Source of the DNA: Torymus aiolomorphi
Taxonomy: Eukaryota > Arthropoda > Insecta > Hymenoptera > Torymidae
Direction: 5' to 3'
DNA length: 64,000 nt
NCBI GenBank assembly: GCA_036365515.1
Contig: CM070873.1
Span: 66,709,529 to 66,773,528 of the forward strand
Of this stretch, positions 45,269 to 57,226 are shown one piece after another (the first letter of the stretch is position 1; every line of letters starts with the position of its first letter). The notes beneath the pieces are model-generated. The model searched no databases. It saw only the letters and a program-made list of their open reading frames with translations, and was not told the origin of the DNA. Position numbers and translations under genes: made by a program.

Positions 45269-48200
45269 ATGTCGGATGGTGCTGGACCTTCCACTTCGCG
45301 CACTGCGATAGTTAACGCATTTAAACGAGCACGTCGGAAGTTTCCTAAAAATTTTGGAATTGCCTCTCGAACAGGCGATACTTGTCAAAGCCAAAGCTCC
45401 GAAGTACGCAAATTTTTTACATAAACTAAGTTTTATGGAATTAATGAAATAAGATTTCAATCATTTCTCAAAAAACTTAGCTAACATTTTCATTTTCCAT
45501 TTAAAGTAAATAATAGATGACAAAATTAGAAGCTCAAATTAAACAATAGCATGCTATTCGTAAGGTTAAATATTTTGTGGTGCATTTTACTTTGTAAATT
45601 ATCGTATCTTCTTGTAGTAATTTACGAATCCTACTTTACGTTAACTGATTACTGCGTGTAGATACATTGTCTTTGTTGATATTGCGGAATAATTGAATGG
45701 AATTTTATTATTTTTACAAATAATGAATTTTCATTCAAAACTGAATCTATTTAACCATTCACTTACGTGATATCTTACGAGCTATAAGACACCTTTACTA
45801 CTAATTAAATATTTTAAAAATACAACCTGATTATATAAAATCCATTTACGTTTCTAGTAAATAGAACTTATCCACAAGGAAAAATATCACAGTAAATGCC
45901 TAGTTAATTTATGCAATGAAAATTTTGTAAACACTTGAATAAGTAGAATGTTTTGTTTGAAGAAACAACATTATTCATGATTAAAGTAAAATGAACTTTA
46001 CAAATTTAACTCTGTATTTATTTCTTGTTGTTGATTGTATGGTTCATAAAATCATGGCCATATAATTTGCTCTTGAAAAAAAGTGTTTTGTCACGCAACA
46101 CAGAAATAGAATGAAAAAGATTCATGAATTGCATCATTAATCATCCTACTCGTAGTTTTTTTTATTTTTATTATTCATATCTGGTATATATGATAATAAT
46201 GACAAGCATCTTTCACAATTGGCTTTTATTCATTTATCTTCGATTTTAATAACTTACAGCTGTTGTGAAATCATTCAACAATTGTTTATTTATATTTATT
46301 TCTAAATCTATTAGCTATTTTGTTATACTTGAAAATATTGAATTTTATTGGAAATTGTTTAAAATATAACGAAAGCCTACCATTCAGAATGAAGATTCTT
46401 CGGAACCAAAAAACATTCAAGATCCAACAGAAAACGACAAATCTTACGAACAAACAATGGCAGAGCAAATAGAATCCTCGCTTGTCGACTCTTTGGAGGA
46501 AGTTGGAATTTCCGAGCAGGTTGAAATTTTTTGTGACAATTGTCATTCTGACAATTTCGAAAGTGCTGATCGGGAAGATATTCTGACAGTGCACGCGAAA
46601 GAGGAATTCGAAAATGATTTGAGTCAACCGGTTAATGACTTGCAAGTATACGAAAAGTAATTAATTTTAATTTTGTATTTATTATGTGATATAATACATC
46701 TTTAAATAGCAATTTGCAAATCATTTATAATAATTAGTACTCGAACTAAAATTAGAAAGTAAATAAAATGACCAACCTTTTGTTACTAATCTCAATTAGC
46801 GATAGCACGCCTGTATCAGAGGTCAATCAACAGAGCTACGTCTTTCAAGAGAGTCATCACAACTTTGAAATTATTTGGAAGGAAGAATCGGATCATTGCA
46901 TTGATATCGATAACCCTGACCAAGAAAGCCACAATTGCCCTGCAAATGACGAAATTTTGACCAACGCTTCAGAATCGGAGGGGGGAAACCGAACCTACGA
47001 GATGCCGGAACAGTTTCACGAACAGCAAGAGACACAACAACCACAACAGTCTAGGAGGAAAAAGCATCGGAGCGGAAGAAGCTCGCGTTCATCTGTGGGA
47101 TATTACTCGTGCTCACGTGTCAAAGATTACTGTTGCGCTTGCGAGGATAGCCGACGATTGCATTCACCGAACTGCCCGTATTACGGACACTGCGTCCACT
47201 GTCAACACTGTTACCAGCATTGCTGCTATCACAGCCGTTGCTGCTGCAATCAATTTTGCCTGAATTGGTACGTTAAGGAGGTTCATGCGCGACTCCCCAG
47301 TCAAAGCAGTGCGAAATGAAGATATTACCTAAAATTTAAAAAACCCGTAGTTGTAACGTGATTTATTTATTTAAAATGATATAGTCAATGTATTATAAAC
47401 AAAGTGTATTTAACATAACTAAGATAACTATTTTAACAAAATGTCGATATTTTAAAAACAGATATCATTACCACAAACAATTATTGATAAAACACTCGAA
47501 TTTTTTTTGTTTCACAATCTATTTCATCTTTAAAGGTCTCATTTTGTCCTTTCGTAATTTCGTGCACACTTGTCGAAGGAAAAATTATTCAAAACCCAAA
47601 AAGTTCTAGCCAATTTAAAAAATATATTTTTTTAACCACGTGCACGAATTTGTGAACAACTAGCTATAACTTTTCTGAATTTTTAATAATTTTGAATTTT
47701 TCCTTCGGTAGGTGCGCATGAAATTACGTAAGAGACACAATGAGACCTTCAAAACTAAAATAGATTGAGAAACGAAAAAAAATTCCAGTGTTTTATCAAT
47801 AATTGTTTGTGATGACTATACTTATAGGATATGTTTTTAAAATATCGACATTTTGTTAAAAAAGTCATCTTAATCATGTTAAATACACTTTGTTTATAAT
47901 ACATTGACTATATCATTTTGAATAAATAAATCACATTACAACTATGGGTTTTTCAAATTTTTGTTAACCTCTTCATTTCGCACTGCTTTAATTGACTATA
48001 TAGGGAGTCACGTATGAACCTCCTTAAGTTGAAGATTATGTTAATTATATATATTTTTTTTGTTTTAAAAGATGATTAGAAAATTTCGTTAATACTTCAT
48101 TATAAAACTCGCAAATTACACCGTTCTATAATGCTTAAAACAACAAAATAAAATCTTTCCCTTACATTCCCACGGATCTTCAGGCAAGACAGAAGCACCC

Positions 48201-48625
48201 ACTCGACACGCACCCGCGACTCGAGTCCCGTCAGCAGACGACTATCCTCTAATCATCGCCGATCCCATCGAGAAAGCAAGTGCTCCTCGTGCAGCAGCAA
48301 ACGACACTCGGACAGTCCAAAGGCATCGTCGCACCACATCGACACCTATTCCCGTGACTCGGGCATCTTCACGAACGTGCGCTACGAGAACGAGGACTTC
48401 GACGACGCGGACAACGAAGATACCTCGTCCAACGCGCTGCTGCACAAGGACTCGCTATCAATTTTGCAGGAGAAGTACGCTAGCGGACATTATAACAGGA
48501 GGAACAAGTCGCACAGAACGAAGTGCGACCGCGAGGCTGCCTCGGATCAGGAGGACGACGAGTGCAGGAGCAGGAAGAATCATAAAATTTGTAGACGACT
48601 TTTCAGCAGATGCGGCAATTCGTAG
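45269..48625 (+). CDS. Unrecognised Cys/His-rich protein with SR-like tail
   Basis: Exons are 45269-45403, 46388-46656, 46800-47267 and 48184-48625. Introns are GT-AG, phases agree, and the product is 437 residues. I do not recognise the family. Residues 1-45 are basic (FKRARRKFPKNFG). An acidic stretch follows to about residue 215, then a Gln-rich and a basic RRKKHRSGRSSRSS segment. Next is a compact cluster of 14 cysteines with many histidines at residues 239-288, then a Ser/Arg/His-rich part and an acidic segment (NEDFDDADNED) near the C-terminus, ending with another basic Cys-containing tail. The Cys/His cluster could bind metal or be membrane-associated (palmitoylated); both are guesses. 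If the last intron is retained, the third exon reads 16 further codons into a transposon and stops at 47319, giving a shorter alternative end. Confidence 0.8.
47273..48027. mobile_element. TTAA-flanked palindrome making up the last intron
   Basis: The element starts ttaaggaggttcatgcg at 47273 and ends with the inverse, ...atgaacctccttaa, at 48027. Arms of about 370 bp match closely, from the gactccc block through gcagtgcgaaatgaaga, acgtgatttattt and atagtcaatgtattataaac to the centre near 47650. TTAA at both ends fits insertion into a TTAA site, as piggyBac-type elements do. It has no transposase. It fills 755 of the 916 bp of the final intron and begins five bases after the splice donor. Confidence 0.87.
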
Positions 48626-48752
48626 TGATACTTTATCAGGCTTTTTATACTATGGCTTTTTACAATAAGTGTAGTCTTATTTTTTTTTATATAAAGTGAT
48701 TATATATACGTTTTATTAAGTCGTGTTTCATTTGCGCGTGTTTAATGTGCAG

Positions 48753-49021
48753 GTACACGAGAGAAAAGTTTTGGAAAAATTGCTATACTGTCTCGTAAAG
48801 CTACCAAAGTCTGTAAAGACCCGAAAAATTACCATACTTTACACTAAATTTTACAATAGAGTATAGTAAATTTTCCTATATTTCTGGTAAAATTTCTTAT
48901 AAAGTATGGTAATTTTTTGGGTTTTTACAGTCTGTGGTCGCGTTCCCTGCACAAGGTGGTAATTTTTATCGAAGGTTTAGTACTTTTTCCTGTACTTTTT
49001 TTTCAGTGTATACTTGACAGA
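48753..49021. mobile_element. Small MITE-like inverted repeat with cagtgta end
   Basis: Blocks gacccgaaaaattaccatac and gtatggtaattttttgggtt are mirror images around 48860. The outer ends read gtacacgagagaaaag and, inverted, tacactgaaaaaaaag. It lies just downstream of the Cys-rich gene. Confidence 0.7.
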
Positions 49022-49174
49022 ACTTGATATTGATGTATGATTTAAAGGATCTCTCCAGAACATCTGGAAATTTTTAAACTTTCTTTTTATGAAACTTTCA
49101 ATACCCAGCAAATGATGGGCAATTAATACAAGATTCCAAAAAATTATTGATAATCGTATAGCTTATCTTTGAAA

Positions 49175-49427
49175 TATATATCATCGCTTCCACATAAAAA
49201 GGCGTTATTTCAGGATCCAGTTGGGAGAGGTTGGAAAAGGTGTTATCTTCGAAGCCGGTTAAAAAAGGCGTTATCACGCGCGATGATGTTTTTCTCTTCT
49301 ATTTACTGTTTTTTTTTCTTTCAGCCTGCCTTTGAGATAACGCCTTTTTCAACCAGCTTCCGAGATAACATCTTTTTCAACCGGATCCTGAGGTAACGCC
49401 TTTTTATGCGGAAGTGACGATATATAA
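49175..49427. mobile_element. Foldback element with the 28-bp module (short copy)
   Basis: The ends atatatcatcgcttccacat and its inverse ...gaagtgacgatatat enclose two or three modules per arm with the core aaggcgttatctcg and a 27-28 bp period, around a T-rich centre. The module aligns base for base with that of the element at 11901-12842 (aaggcgctacgtcg), so the two are related although their ends differ. Confidence 0.8.
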
Positions 49428-49727
49428 CTACAAAATTCATAAGTAACAAAAAACGATACCTTTTCCACTAAGTATAAAACAAGTTCATAATGTTTTCATA
49501 GAACCAAAACAAACATGGATTTTAATTTCAAAATTTACGACTTCCTTGTATGGTACATCATGCTTTTGTAGCATTGGTATTTTACAATACGAGTGTCAAT
49601 GGAAACCAGAAACCTGTTTGACTATGAGTCAGTAAATTATATATAGTATTAAAAAAATCTCAATATTATCTCAAAATATTAACACGCATAGTTAAGAAAA
49701 ATCTTTTTTTTTATTATTTTTGACCAT

Positions 49728-52700
49728 TCATTCATCTGAAACTCCATTATCTTCTTCGTTAATTTCATACGCATCTTTGTCCTCGGTAATCGCATCGTTT
49801 TCATCTTTATTCTCGTCTAAACTATCCACCTGGTTCCTCTTAATGGACCTCGTACTGTTAAAAAATGCGCTCATCTCATCTCTGAGATCGTAGGCGCTGT
49901 CTACGGAAATCAGGGTACCGCTCATGGATACTATTAGCGTCGATCGGAATCTCACTTCTTTGCCATCCGATAGGGAACCGTCTGTGTCGGAAACGACATA
50001 TTTTGAGTTTTACGGCGCTTCTTAATGTATGCTTATTATAGGTCGTTCCTAAGCTGTTAAGTTTCTGTTGTGGAAGGCCTATGGCAAAATAAAAATCTAT
50101 TTTCAGCAGAGATCGGCATTATTCATCTACAAATTTTTTTCGAATACTTCAATAAATATTTGATGCAATGAAATAATTTTGATGAATAAACACGTTTCGC
50201 GTAAAAACTGGGCCTTTATAGAAGTGTTTTAAAAAAATATTCGAAACAATTATAGCCATCGAATATATTTTTCGAATAATAGATTATTTGAAAAATTACC
50301 CGTCGAATAATTATCGATGATTATCGTATAAAAATAATAATAATCAATTATTCGACGGATAATTTTTGGAATATTTTTTCAAAATACTTTTAAATGCAAA
50401 ATATGTTTATTCATCAAAATTATTTCATTGCATCAAATATTTACTGAAATAATATGAGTATTCGAAAAAATATTGTGGGCGAATAATGCCGATTTCTGAT
50501 TTCCAGGGACATTTGTCTACGAACAGATTCTTTGTAAACCATAAAATCAAAGTCGAAAGAACAACTCAATCACACTTCTAACAGCGTTACGTAACTTCAA
50601 CAGCCGCTAGAAAGTACGCTCAAAATGTCGCAAATACGCTTTCTACCAATTCCTAAGTACTCACAATTACGCAACAAAGTGCACCAATGCATAATAAACG
50701 CGCATCAATATAATACCATCACTGGAAGGCTCCTCGCTCCTGCGCTGCTCGAGTTCCCTCGAGGCGCTACTCATCACGACAGTAGAATCCCCGCTGATGC
50801 GCCGCTCGGTCTCGTCGCTTTTTCTCGCCCGGTAATGCCGGAAAGCCGTCTTTCGGCGAGCGTTTATAGGAGGAAACATACAATTCAGATTATCCACTCG
50901 GATTAATAATGCATCAGGGGTCGGGCGTTTGTATTACGTATAGGTATGTGCGTAGTATTGCTGTATGTCGTGTTCGAGTGTAATTTTGTCACTTTATCGG
51001 CTATTTCGATTATACGCGAGAGCTCATACTACGTATTAACGCGACGACGCAATAAATGTTAATAACACAGCTGTGGCCGGAGTTTGGGCGGGAGAGACCG
51101 CTATTATATATACATTTCCTCTGCCACACCAGCCATTAACGTAATTTGAAAGTTTAATTCGAGCGTGCGGCCGATTTTGCTTACCCGTCGCGGCAGGAAA
51201 GTACATGTGTGAGCCCCTAATTAAAGTTCTTTGTGCGCATGCAAACGAGCCTCGCGCGGCGACGAAATTCCGAAATGTATGGTCTGACGAGGCATCGATT
51301 TGGGTAAATATTTGTTGTACGGAATGGTTTAATAACCTGAATGACAGTCGCCGCTTCGTTGGCTTTCTCAAGGGTGAGACCGGTGTTTTCAAACATCGTG
51401 CGAAGCCAATCAGACGTGTCTATTTTGTCTCGTTCCTCTTGAAGTTCTACACGAAGGGCCGTTAATATTTTGCCATGAGAATGTTTTAAAATTTGTTGCA
51501 AAATGTATAGTTATAATGATGGAGGTGTTGCAAAATGTTACCCTTCCTCAGTCGAAGATTCTTCCTCGTATAATAACCGCGATAAACCGACTAGAAAGAG
51601 TACCAAAGACATGATTGATCATAATGAATTTGAGGGCCTGGTTGAAGGTACTATACGAGGAGATATGTACTTGAATGATTATAGCAGCCTGTGTCGCTTC
51701 GCTTTGCGTAACTCCCGATTTCCGTAAAATTTCTATCGTATTCATAGACGCTCGCTGCCATTGTACTTCACCTCGACATTCGGCGAGTGTCATCCTCTCG
51801 TAGTGGCCTCTAAATAAGGCCTAAAAAACGACATCGAATGAAAAAAGTTGTGAGCTCGAAAGGACAAAAACGTTCACATAATTATATACTTTACTTGTAT
51901 TTTGGTCGCGGCCTGCCAAGCCGCGTGATACGTGGTACCGGTTTCTTTCAGTATTCCACAAATAGATATTTCGCTTTCCGCGTCTATTTCGCTGCTATCT
52001 GTCGTACAAAAATCATACACAAACATATACAGCTACGAGATGGCAAAAGAGATAATTCCGTGTGTCAACACAGATATTATACACTTTTGAATCCCCGCGT
52101 ATATACAAAAATCAAAATATCATTCGCTCAATGAAACACGTAACTTTCCATTATGCCATTCAAACTTGGAAATTTACTTAATTGATGCTTGTATCGTACT
52201 TTCAAACGAAAATCTCACCATCGCAGCCGCATTCCTTCTTCTCAGCATCGACCGCTTCCAAGTAAACCCTGAACGCCTTCTATATACATATACGTATGAG
52301 AGCATCATAAAATAATTACCGTGAATGAGTTTTAATCGAAAATAAACCGCGCGCGCGAGCGCGTGCTCGGCATAGCAGTGATCGAATAGTTTAAAAATAC
52401 TTGTAGTCGCGGGGCCGCCGCGGCAATTTCTTCCAGCTTCAGTCCGCTGCTCGCCAAGATCTCGACGATGTGCTCGCTGCGCAGCGTGACGTTCTGCACG
52501 AGTTTCAAGGCGACTTGGAAAAAAAGAGACGGAAGGATGGTTGTTTTATTGAGTGCTTTTGGGTTATAGGTATAGCAGGAAATGATTGATATTGTTATGT
52601 TACGCGATAAATTCGGATTTTCGGGGAGAAAATTGATAAGATTTAAGTATGTATTCGCTGCAACAGCTACGTCATACCCATCATTTTTGTTATTAAAAGT

Positions 52701-53443
52701 AATTTATACTAAAATCTATATAAATTGCTTTGTATGACCAGATAAGAGTATTTTAATTACAGGTAAAGATATAGTAATCGGAACTTAGATTATTCATTAG
52801 AGCAACTGCGAAAGTGTATATTGATTCATAATTCGGAACTATACTAAATATTGATTGATGTAATCATCGAGTTTTATAGTACGAAGAGTTTTTACAATAT
52901 TGGGCAACAATATCAACTGGACAAGGATATGATTTGCTACAAATATTTAAAAAACGATAATTAATTAAATGAAATAAAATATAATAAACAATAAAAAATT
53001 ATCTCTTACGTGAAACTATGACATTTATTGTACGGTATGTAGTAATATATAAGGATTATAGAAATACGTCGCCGGTATAATACTAAAAAAGATGGAAAAT
53101 TTTTATATAAATTCTAGCAAAAACTGTTTACTTTTTGCGTTCTCGCGTGTGATCATTAGAGCATCCAAGTAATCCGCTATAAAGCAATAGATATCTTCCG
53201 GCTGTGATCGAATGACCTATTAAACGAACATCTGTTAATTTTTTGCTCTTCGAGCAGTATATTAAATAATGAAATTTATCTTTAACGCCAACTCGTGGGC
53301 TAAAAAGAGTCAGAAAGAGAGTACAGTTAGCTCATAATGTAGAAAAAACTGACCTCGCGCGATATATCTGCGCAAAGTTCACGAAGTCCGTCAGGAATAT
53401 CGCACACGTGCTTTGCATTGTGATGCTGCAACATTACATCCAT
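49728..53443 (-). CDS. RIIa-domain protein with four IQ motifs (Sp17-like)
   Basis: Exons on the minus strand are 53354-53443, 53132-53216, 52401-52513, 52219-52279, 51895-51998, 51671-51820, 51542-51590, 51337-51446, 50717-50849 and 49728-49981; introns GT-AG, phases consistent, 382 residues. Residues about 15-56 form an RIIa dimerisation/docking domain (IPDGLRELCADISREV, then QPEDIYCFIADYLDAL). These domains bind amphipathic helices of A-kinase-anchoring or flagellar proteins. Four modules follow, each a helix with a GILKETG- or SSGLKLEE-type turn, then an AA..IQ and RG/R-type calmodulin motif: LQKAFRVYLEA at 95, IQALFRGHYERM at 150, IQSVYRGYYTRK at 200 and IQTAFRHYRARK at 253. The C-terminus is acidic. 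RIIa plus IQ is the layout of sperm protein Sp17, which has only one IQ, so a role in sperm flagella is likely but inferred. The MITE at 50106-50499 is in its last intron. Confidence 0.88.
50106..50499. mobile_element. Palindromic MITE-like element in the RIIa gene
   Basis: Mirror blocks are cagagatcggcattattc with gaataatgccgatttctg at the edges, then ttgatgcaatgaaataattt and its inverse, and a cgaataattatcgat centre near 50305. The arms are interrupted by an unpaired gcgtaaaaactgggcc segment on the left. It lies in the intron between the last two exons. Confidence 0.82.
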
Positions 53444-54203
53444 TTTTCTTTAGAGATACACTTTTTTTCGTGTTTATAGGTTAACGAGTAAACAATGACG
53501 TAGAAAAAACAATGCCGAAAAGTGCGTACGTTATACTTACCGCTAAATATACCTAGTATATCAAAATTTCATACAGCTGTAATTGAGAAGATCAATCATT
53601 GCATAGATAATTTTGATATCAGATCAGTATATTATTTATGATTTTAAGCGATATTTTTTCAATACGCAAATATTAAAAACTCTTCCAAATGAATTGTTTA
53701 TGGATGAAAAATAAACTTTGAATTTATAAATATGTAAATCTATCACTGAAAAATAATAAATTTCAGTTTATAATATTATTTTCTAAATAAAGATACTTGA
53801 GAATGTATACTCGATGCACAGTTTGATAACACAATCGCAAATGATAAATAATTTACTCGGTAAATTATATTACGGATTAACTTTAATATTTTGTACGTAG
53901 GCTACAATGAAGTGCTTAGTCAGCTGATAGCTATTATGTAATGTGTTGAACATAATAGAGGTACCTACTCATCTAAATCTGCGTCGTAGTAAAATTCTCT
54001 CTGGAGTCACATCCACAACATGATTCTTTTTTGTCCATTAAGTATAGGATGATTTTTAATAATTTTTTTTTTATATTTTTTGTATCCCAATAAATACATA
54101 GCAAAGCATCGCTTTAATCAATAATGATTTCGGAATAATTATACAACAATTAATGCACAAAGTCCTTTCAATCATCAAAGAACGATAAAAAAAATAGTGC
54201 ATT
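53444..54203. other. AT-rich intergenic DNA upstream of the RIIa gene
   Basis: No coding exon is seen. This should contain the promoter and leader of the minus-strand RIIa/IQ gene, but I cannot point to a specific element. Confidence 0.5.
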
Positions 54204-54677
54204 ACGTAACAAGTGCGTAAAGTACTCTCTGAATTTAAAATAGTGGAAAAGTCACTATTTCATAGTGAAAATTCGTGCCTAAATAGTGTATATGCACTTC
54301 GAAATAGTGAATATACACTATTGCAGTAGCGTATATCCACTATAGTGTAAATCCGGAGGTACGTGGTCCGGGGCTTGATTCTCTAAACGTGTCGCTCACG
54401 AGACAATCGTTTTTCCTTTTAACGAAGCCCTCTGATTGGACTAAACCTCTTGTCTCGAGTGTATTGCTCACTGAGATAGATAGATAATCAAGCCCCCGGA
54501 CGCTGATGTGTGTGGTGAACTGCGTGCGCGATCTGACGAGACATGTGAAAACGGAAGTAACAAGGCGGAGAGATGAGAGTTGTTTTTTTTTTTGTTGTTG
54601 CTAAGTGCGGGTAATCATGGCAAAGTAAGCAAAGGAATATGGGTAATCTTTTGGAAAAGATTGTTTTGATGATGCTA

Positions 54678-56150
54678 TATCTGTGGCTTCCAGGAATAAC
54701 GACTTAAGGGGGTTATCGTGATTTTAAAATGGATTCACTATTTAATTTTTATGTCATAAATTATTAAAATATAATAATGTAAGTACACACGGATATGAAA
54801 TCCAAATACTTTCTGAACCGAAAAAAACTATTGTGATAAAAAATTGTTGATCGAACACGTAGATATTGTTCAATAAGTAAAAAATTTACTTTCGCTATTT
54901 GCCAACTTTTTATTTTTCATTCGATTATAATGTTTAACGTCTCATTTTGCTCCTTAAAACATTTGTCTAAGACCCATCCAGGCTTATATTATGAAACAAC
55001 AAATATATGCTTAGTAACACGTAATTATTTACAGTTTAAGCACAATAACTTCAAGTTTATACTGTATTGTACTGTAAACAATTACACGTTGCTTCGCATA
55101 TATTAATTATTTCATAATATAAACCTGGATGGATCATAGACAAATGTTTAAGGAGCAAAATGAGACGTTAAACATTAAAATCTAATGAAATAAAATAAAA
55201 AGTTGGCAAATAGCGAAAGTAAGTTTTTTCTTATTGAATAATATCTACGTGTTCGATTAAATTAACAATGTTTTATCACAGCAGTTTTTTTCGGTTCAGA
55301 AAGTATTTGCCTTTCATATCCGTGTGACTTACATTATTATATTTTAATAATTTATGAAATAAAAATTAAATAGTGAACCCATTTTAAAATCACGATAACT
55401 CACTTGTACATGTTTTCGAGATATCGCCGTCTTAAAATTTTTGTCGTGACACTTCATATGTAGGATTGAAATGCGCGAGATGAATCATAACTATTTAGAC
55501 ATTTACAAAGGTATTGAATATCTTTCGAACCCCACTATCAGCTGCTAGAATACATTTTTGTTCTTTGTATAAACAAGTAAAACAATGCAGTTAAGTCGTT
55601 TTTCCGGTAACTGTGCAGTTAACCGGTTTAGGGAACTTGTTCAAATAAGATATATAACATAGTTATTTCTACACTTAAATTATAGAATACGAATTCTTTT
55701 TTAAATATTCATTCCCGTGCATCCGCCTCCCAACGGAATGTGCGTGAAATCAACGGAACTCGATAAACCGAATACCGAACGTTACTCGGTTATTCCTGCT
55801 TATGCACACTCGCCCCATCGCCCGGCAATCAAAGCTGTTGTGTTACCTTCTATTATCTACTGCTTTTGATCTTTGTTGCTATAAAAATAGGTATATCATA
55901 ATCTGTTTATTGCATAGTATTAACTTCAAAACAGTGCTTTTAATTAAATATAAATATTCTGTTAAGTGATTTTTCTGGGCACAGGTGCAGTTAAGTGGTT
56001 ATGCACTTAGCTGATATTTTCTCTTTGAATGCGTTTCAGATTTCCGGACCAAGTCTACATGAAAAAGGGTAGTTAGAAGGTATAAATTCCGGTGCTAACT
56101 CAATTTTGATAAAAAGCCAATTAAGTCGTTATTCCTGGAAGCCACAGATA
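54678..56150. mobile_element. TA-flanked element with tatctgtggcttcc ends
   Basis: The terminal repeats tatctgtggcttccaggaat (left) and its inverse (right) extend over about 30 bp through ataacgacttaa and are flanked by TA on both sides, as for Tc1/mariner-type insertion. Its left half (54712-55405) is a near-perfect palindrome centred near 55060, perhaps a separate insertion. The right half has repeated gtcgtt.ttcc-type phrases. No ORF was recognised. Confidence 0.75.
54712..55405. repeat. Long palindrome inside the tatctgtgg element
   Basis: The mirror blocks include gttatcgtgattttaaaatg, ggatatgaaatccaaatact/agtatttgcctttcatatcc, aaatagcgaaagtaa and ccaggcttatattatgaaa with its inverse. 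Each arm is about 340 bp. Confidence 0.85.
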
Positions 56151-56311
56151 TACGAAAGCTTCTGTGATTGTCGGGGTTTTGTTGAAAGGATGCTGGTGTA
56201 GCGGGGATATACACTAATTGTGTACCAATAAGTGGCCGCATCCACATAATTGTATGTTTTTTAAGTTATATTAATACAAATACATTATTTTCTTTTTCAA
56301 ATCTAGATATT

Positions 56312-56313
<2 letters not shown>

Positions 56314-56360
<47 letters not shown>

Positions 56361-56375
56361 TGTGTGTGTGTGTGT
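56314..56375. repeat. TG microsatellite, left part
   Basis: A tg run with one tatg interruption, ending just before the Penelope-derived palindrome. Confidence 0.93.
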
Positions 56376-56381
56376 CTCATT

Positions 56382-56774
56382 AAAAATATTACTTATGTCG
56401 ACTGCAACTTACTATCAACTGATGAGAATTTTTCCATCGGTCTTAGAGTCTTATAAATTAAATTAAAATAATTAATATTTATGGCAGTCAGATTGCCCTT
56501 GTTTATAATCACCCCCGCAGAATCTGAAATAAAAACTTAATTAAATCCTGGAAAAAACCTTTATTAGCAAATTTTTTCCAGGTTTTAATTAAGTTTTTAT
56601 TAAACCTGGAAAAAATTTGCTAATAAAGGTTTTTTCCAGGATTTAATTAAGTTTTTATTTCAGATTCTGCGGGGGTGATTATAAACAAGGGCAATCTGAC
56701 TGCCATAAATATTAATTATTTTAATTTAATTTAGAAGACTGTAAGACCGATGGAAAAAGTCTCATCAGTTGATA
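56382..56774. mobile_element. Palindromic derivative of the Penelope-like element
   Basis: Each arm (56417-56585 and 56606-56774) matches the terminal 155 bp of the Penelope-like element at 7053-7208: ctgatgagaatttttccatc, ggcagtcagattgcccttgt, cacccccgcagaatctgaaa and cctggaaaaa all recur. The left side also carries the 30-bp one-sided extension found at 10021-10050 in the full element. The two copies are joined head to head through an extra inverted cctggaaaaaa junction. The ribozyme and ORF are absent. It sits inside a TG-type microsatellite. Confidence 0.88.
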
Positions 56775-56877
56775 TGTGCGTGCATGCGTGCGTGTGTGCG
56801 TGTGTGCATGCGTGCGTGCGTGCGTGCGTGCGGGCGCGCCCGCGTGTGTGTGTGTGCGTGTGTGTGTGTGTGTGTGG
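56775..56877. repeat. TG/CGTG microsatellite, right part
   Basis: A tgcg and tgtg array with a gcgggcgcgcccgcg interruption. With the left array it brackets the Penelope-derived palindrome, which therefore probably inserted into one longer array. Confidence 0.9.
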
Positions 56878-57226
56878 ATATTACGTATATTTTATAAAGA
56901 TCCTATCTTAAAAAATCCTCCTCCTATCTTAAAAAAATGATTGATTTGTTACGATACCAATTTATTCATGATTTCATTGGTGGGAGTAATGGGTTGCTAG
57001 GTTACAAAAATCAAAGTGCTAGGAAGTTTTGGTAAAATTACGGCGCGCGAAGCACGCTTAGAGATTTAGAGATGACTAGTAAATTAAAATTTGTGATAAT
57101 ATCTGTGCTTCGGCGGCCACCTACAAAGTACTGGTACTTTCACATAAGATTAAAGATAATTCAAGCCCAAAAAGTAGCCACATATACACGAAAAAATAGG
57201 TATAACAACTGTTTATTCAAGCAATA

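Noticed and set aside
48242..48668. Other frames over the last exon of the Cys-rich gene
   Set aside because: Only the frame continuing from the third exon in phase 2 gives a coherent protein.
56414..56450. ctgatgag in the Penelope-derived palindrome as a second hammerhead
   Set aside because: No gaaa follows at the needed distance and no stem II can form.
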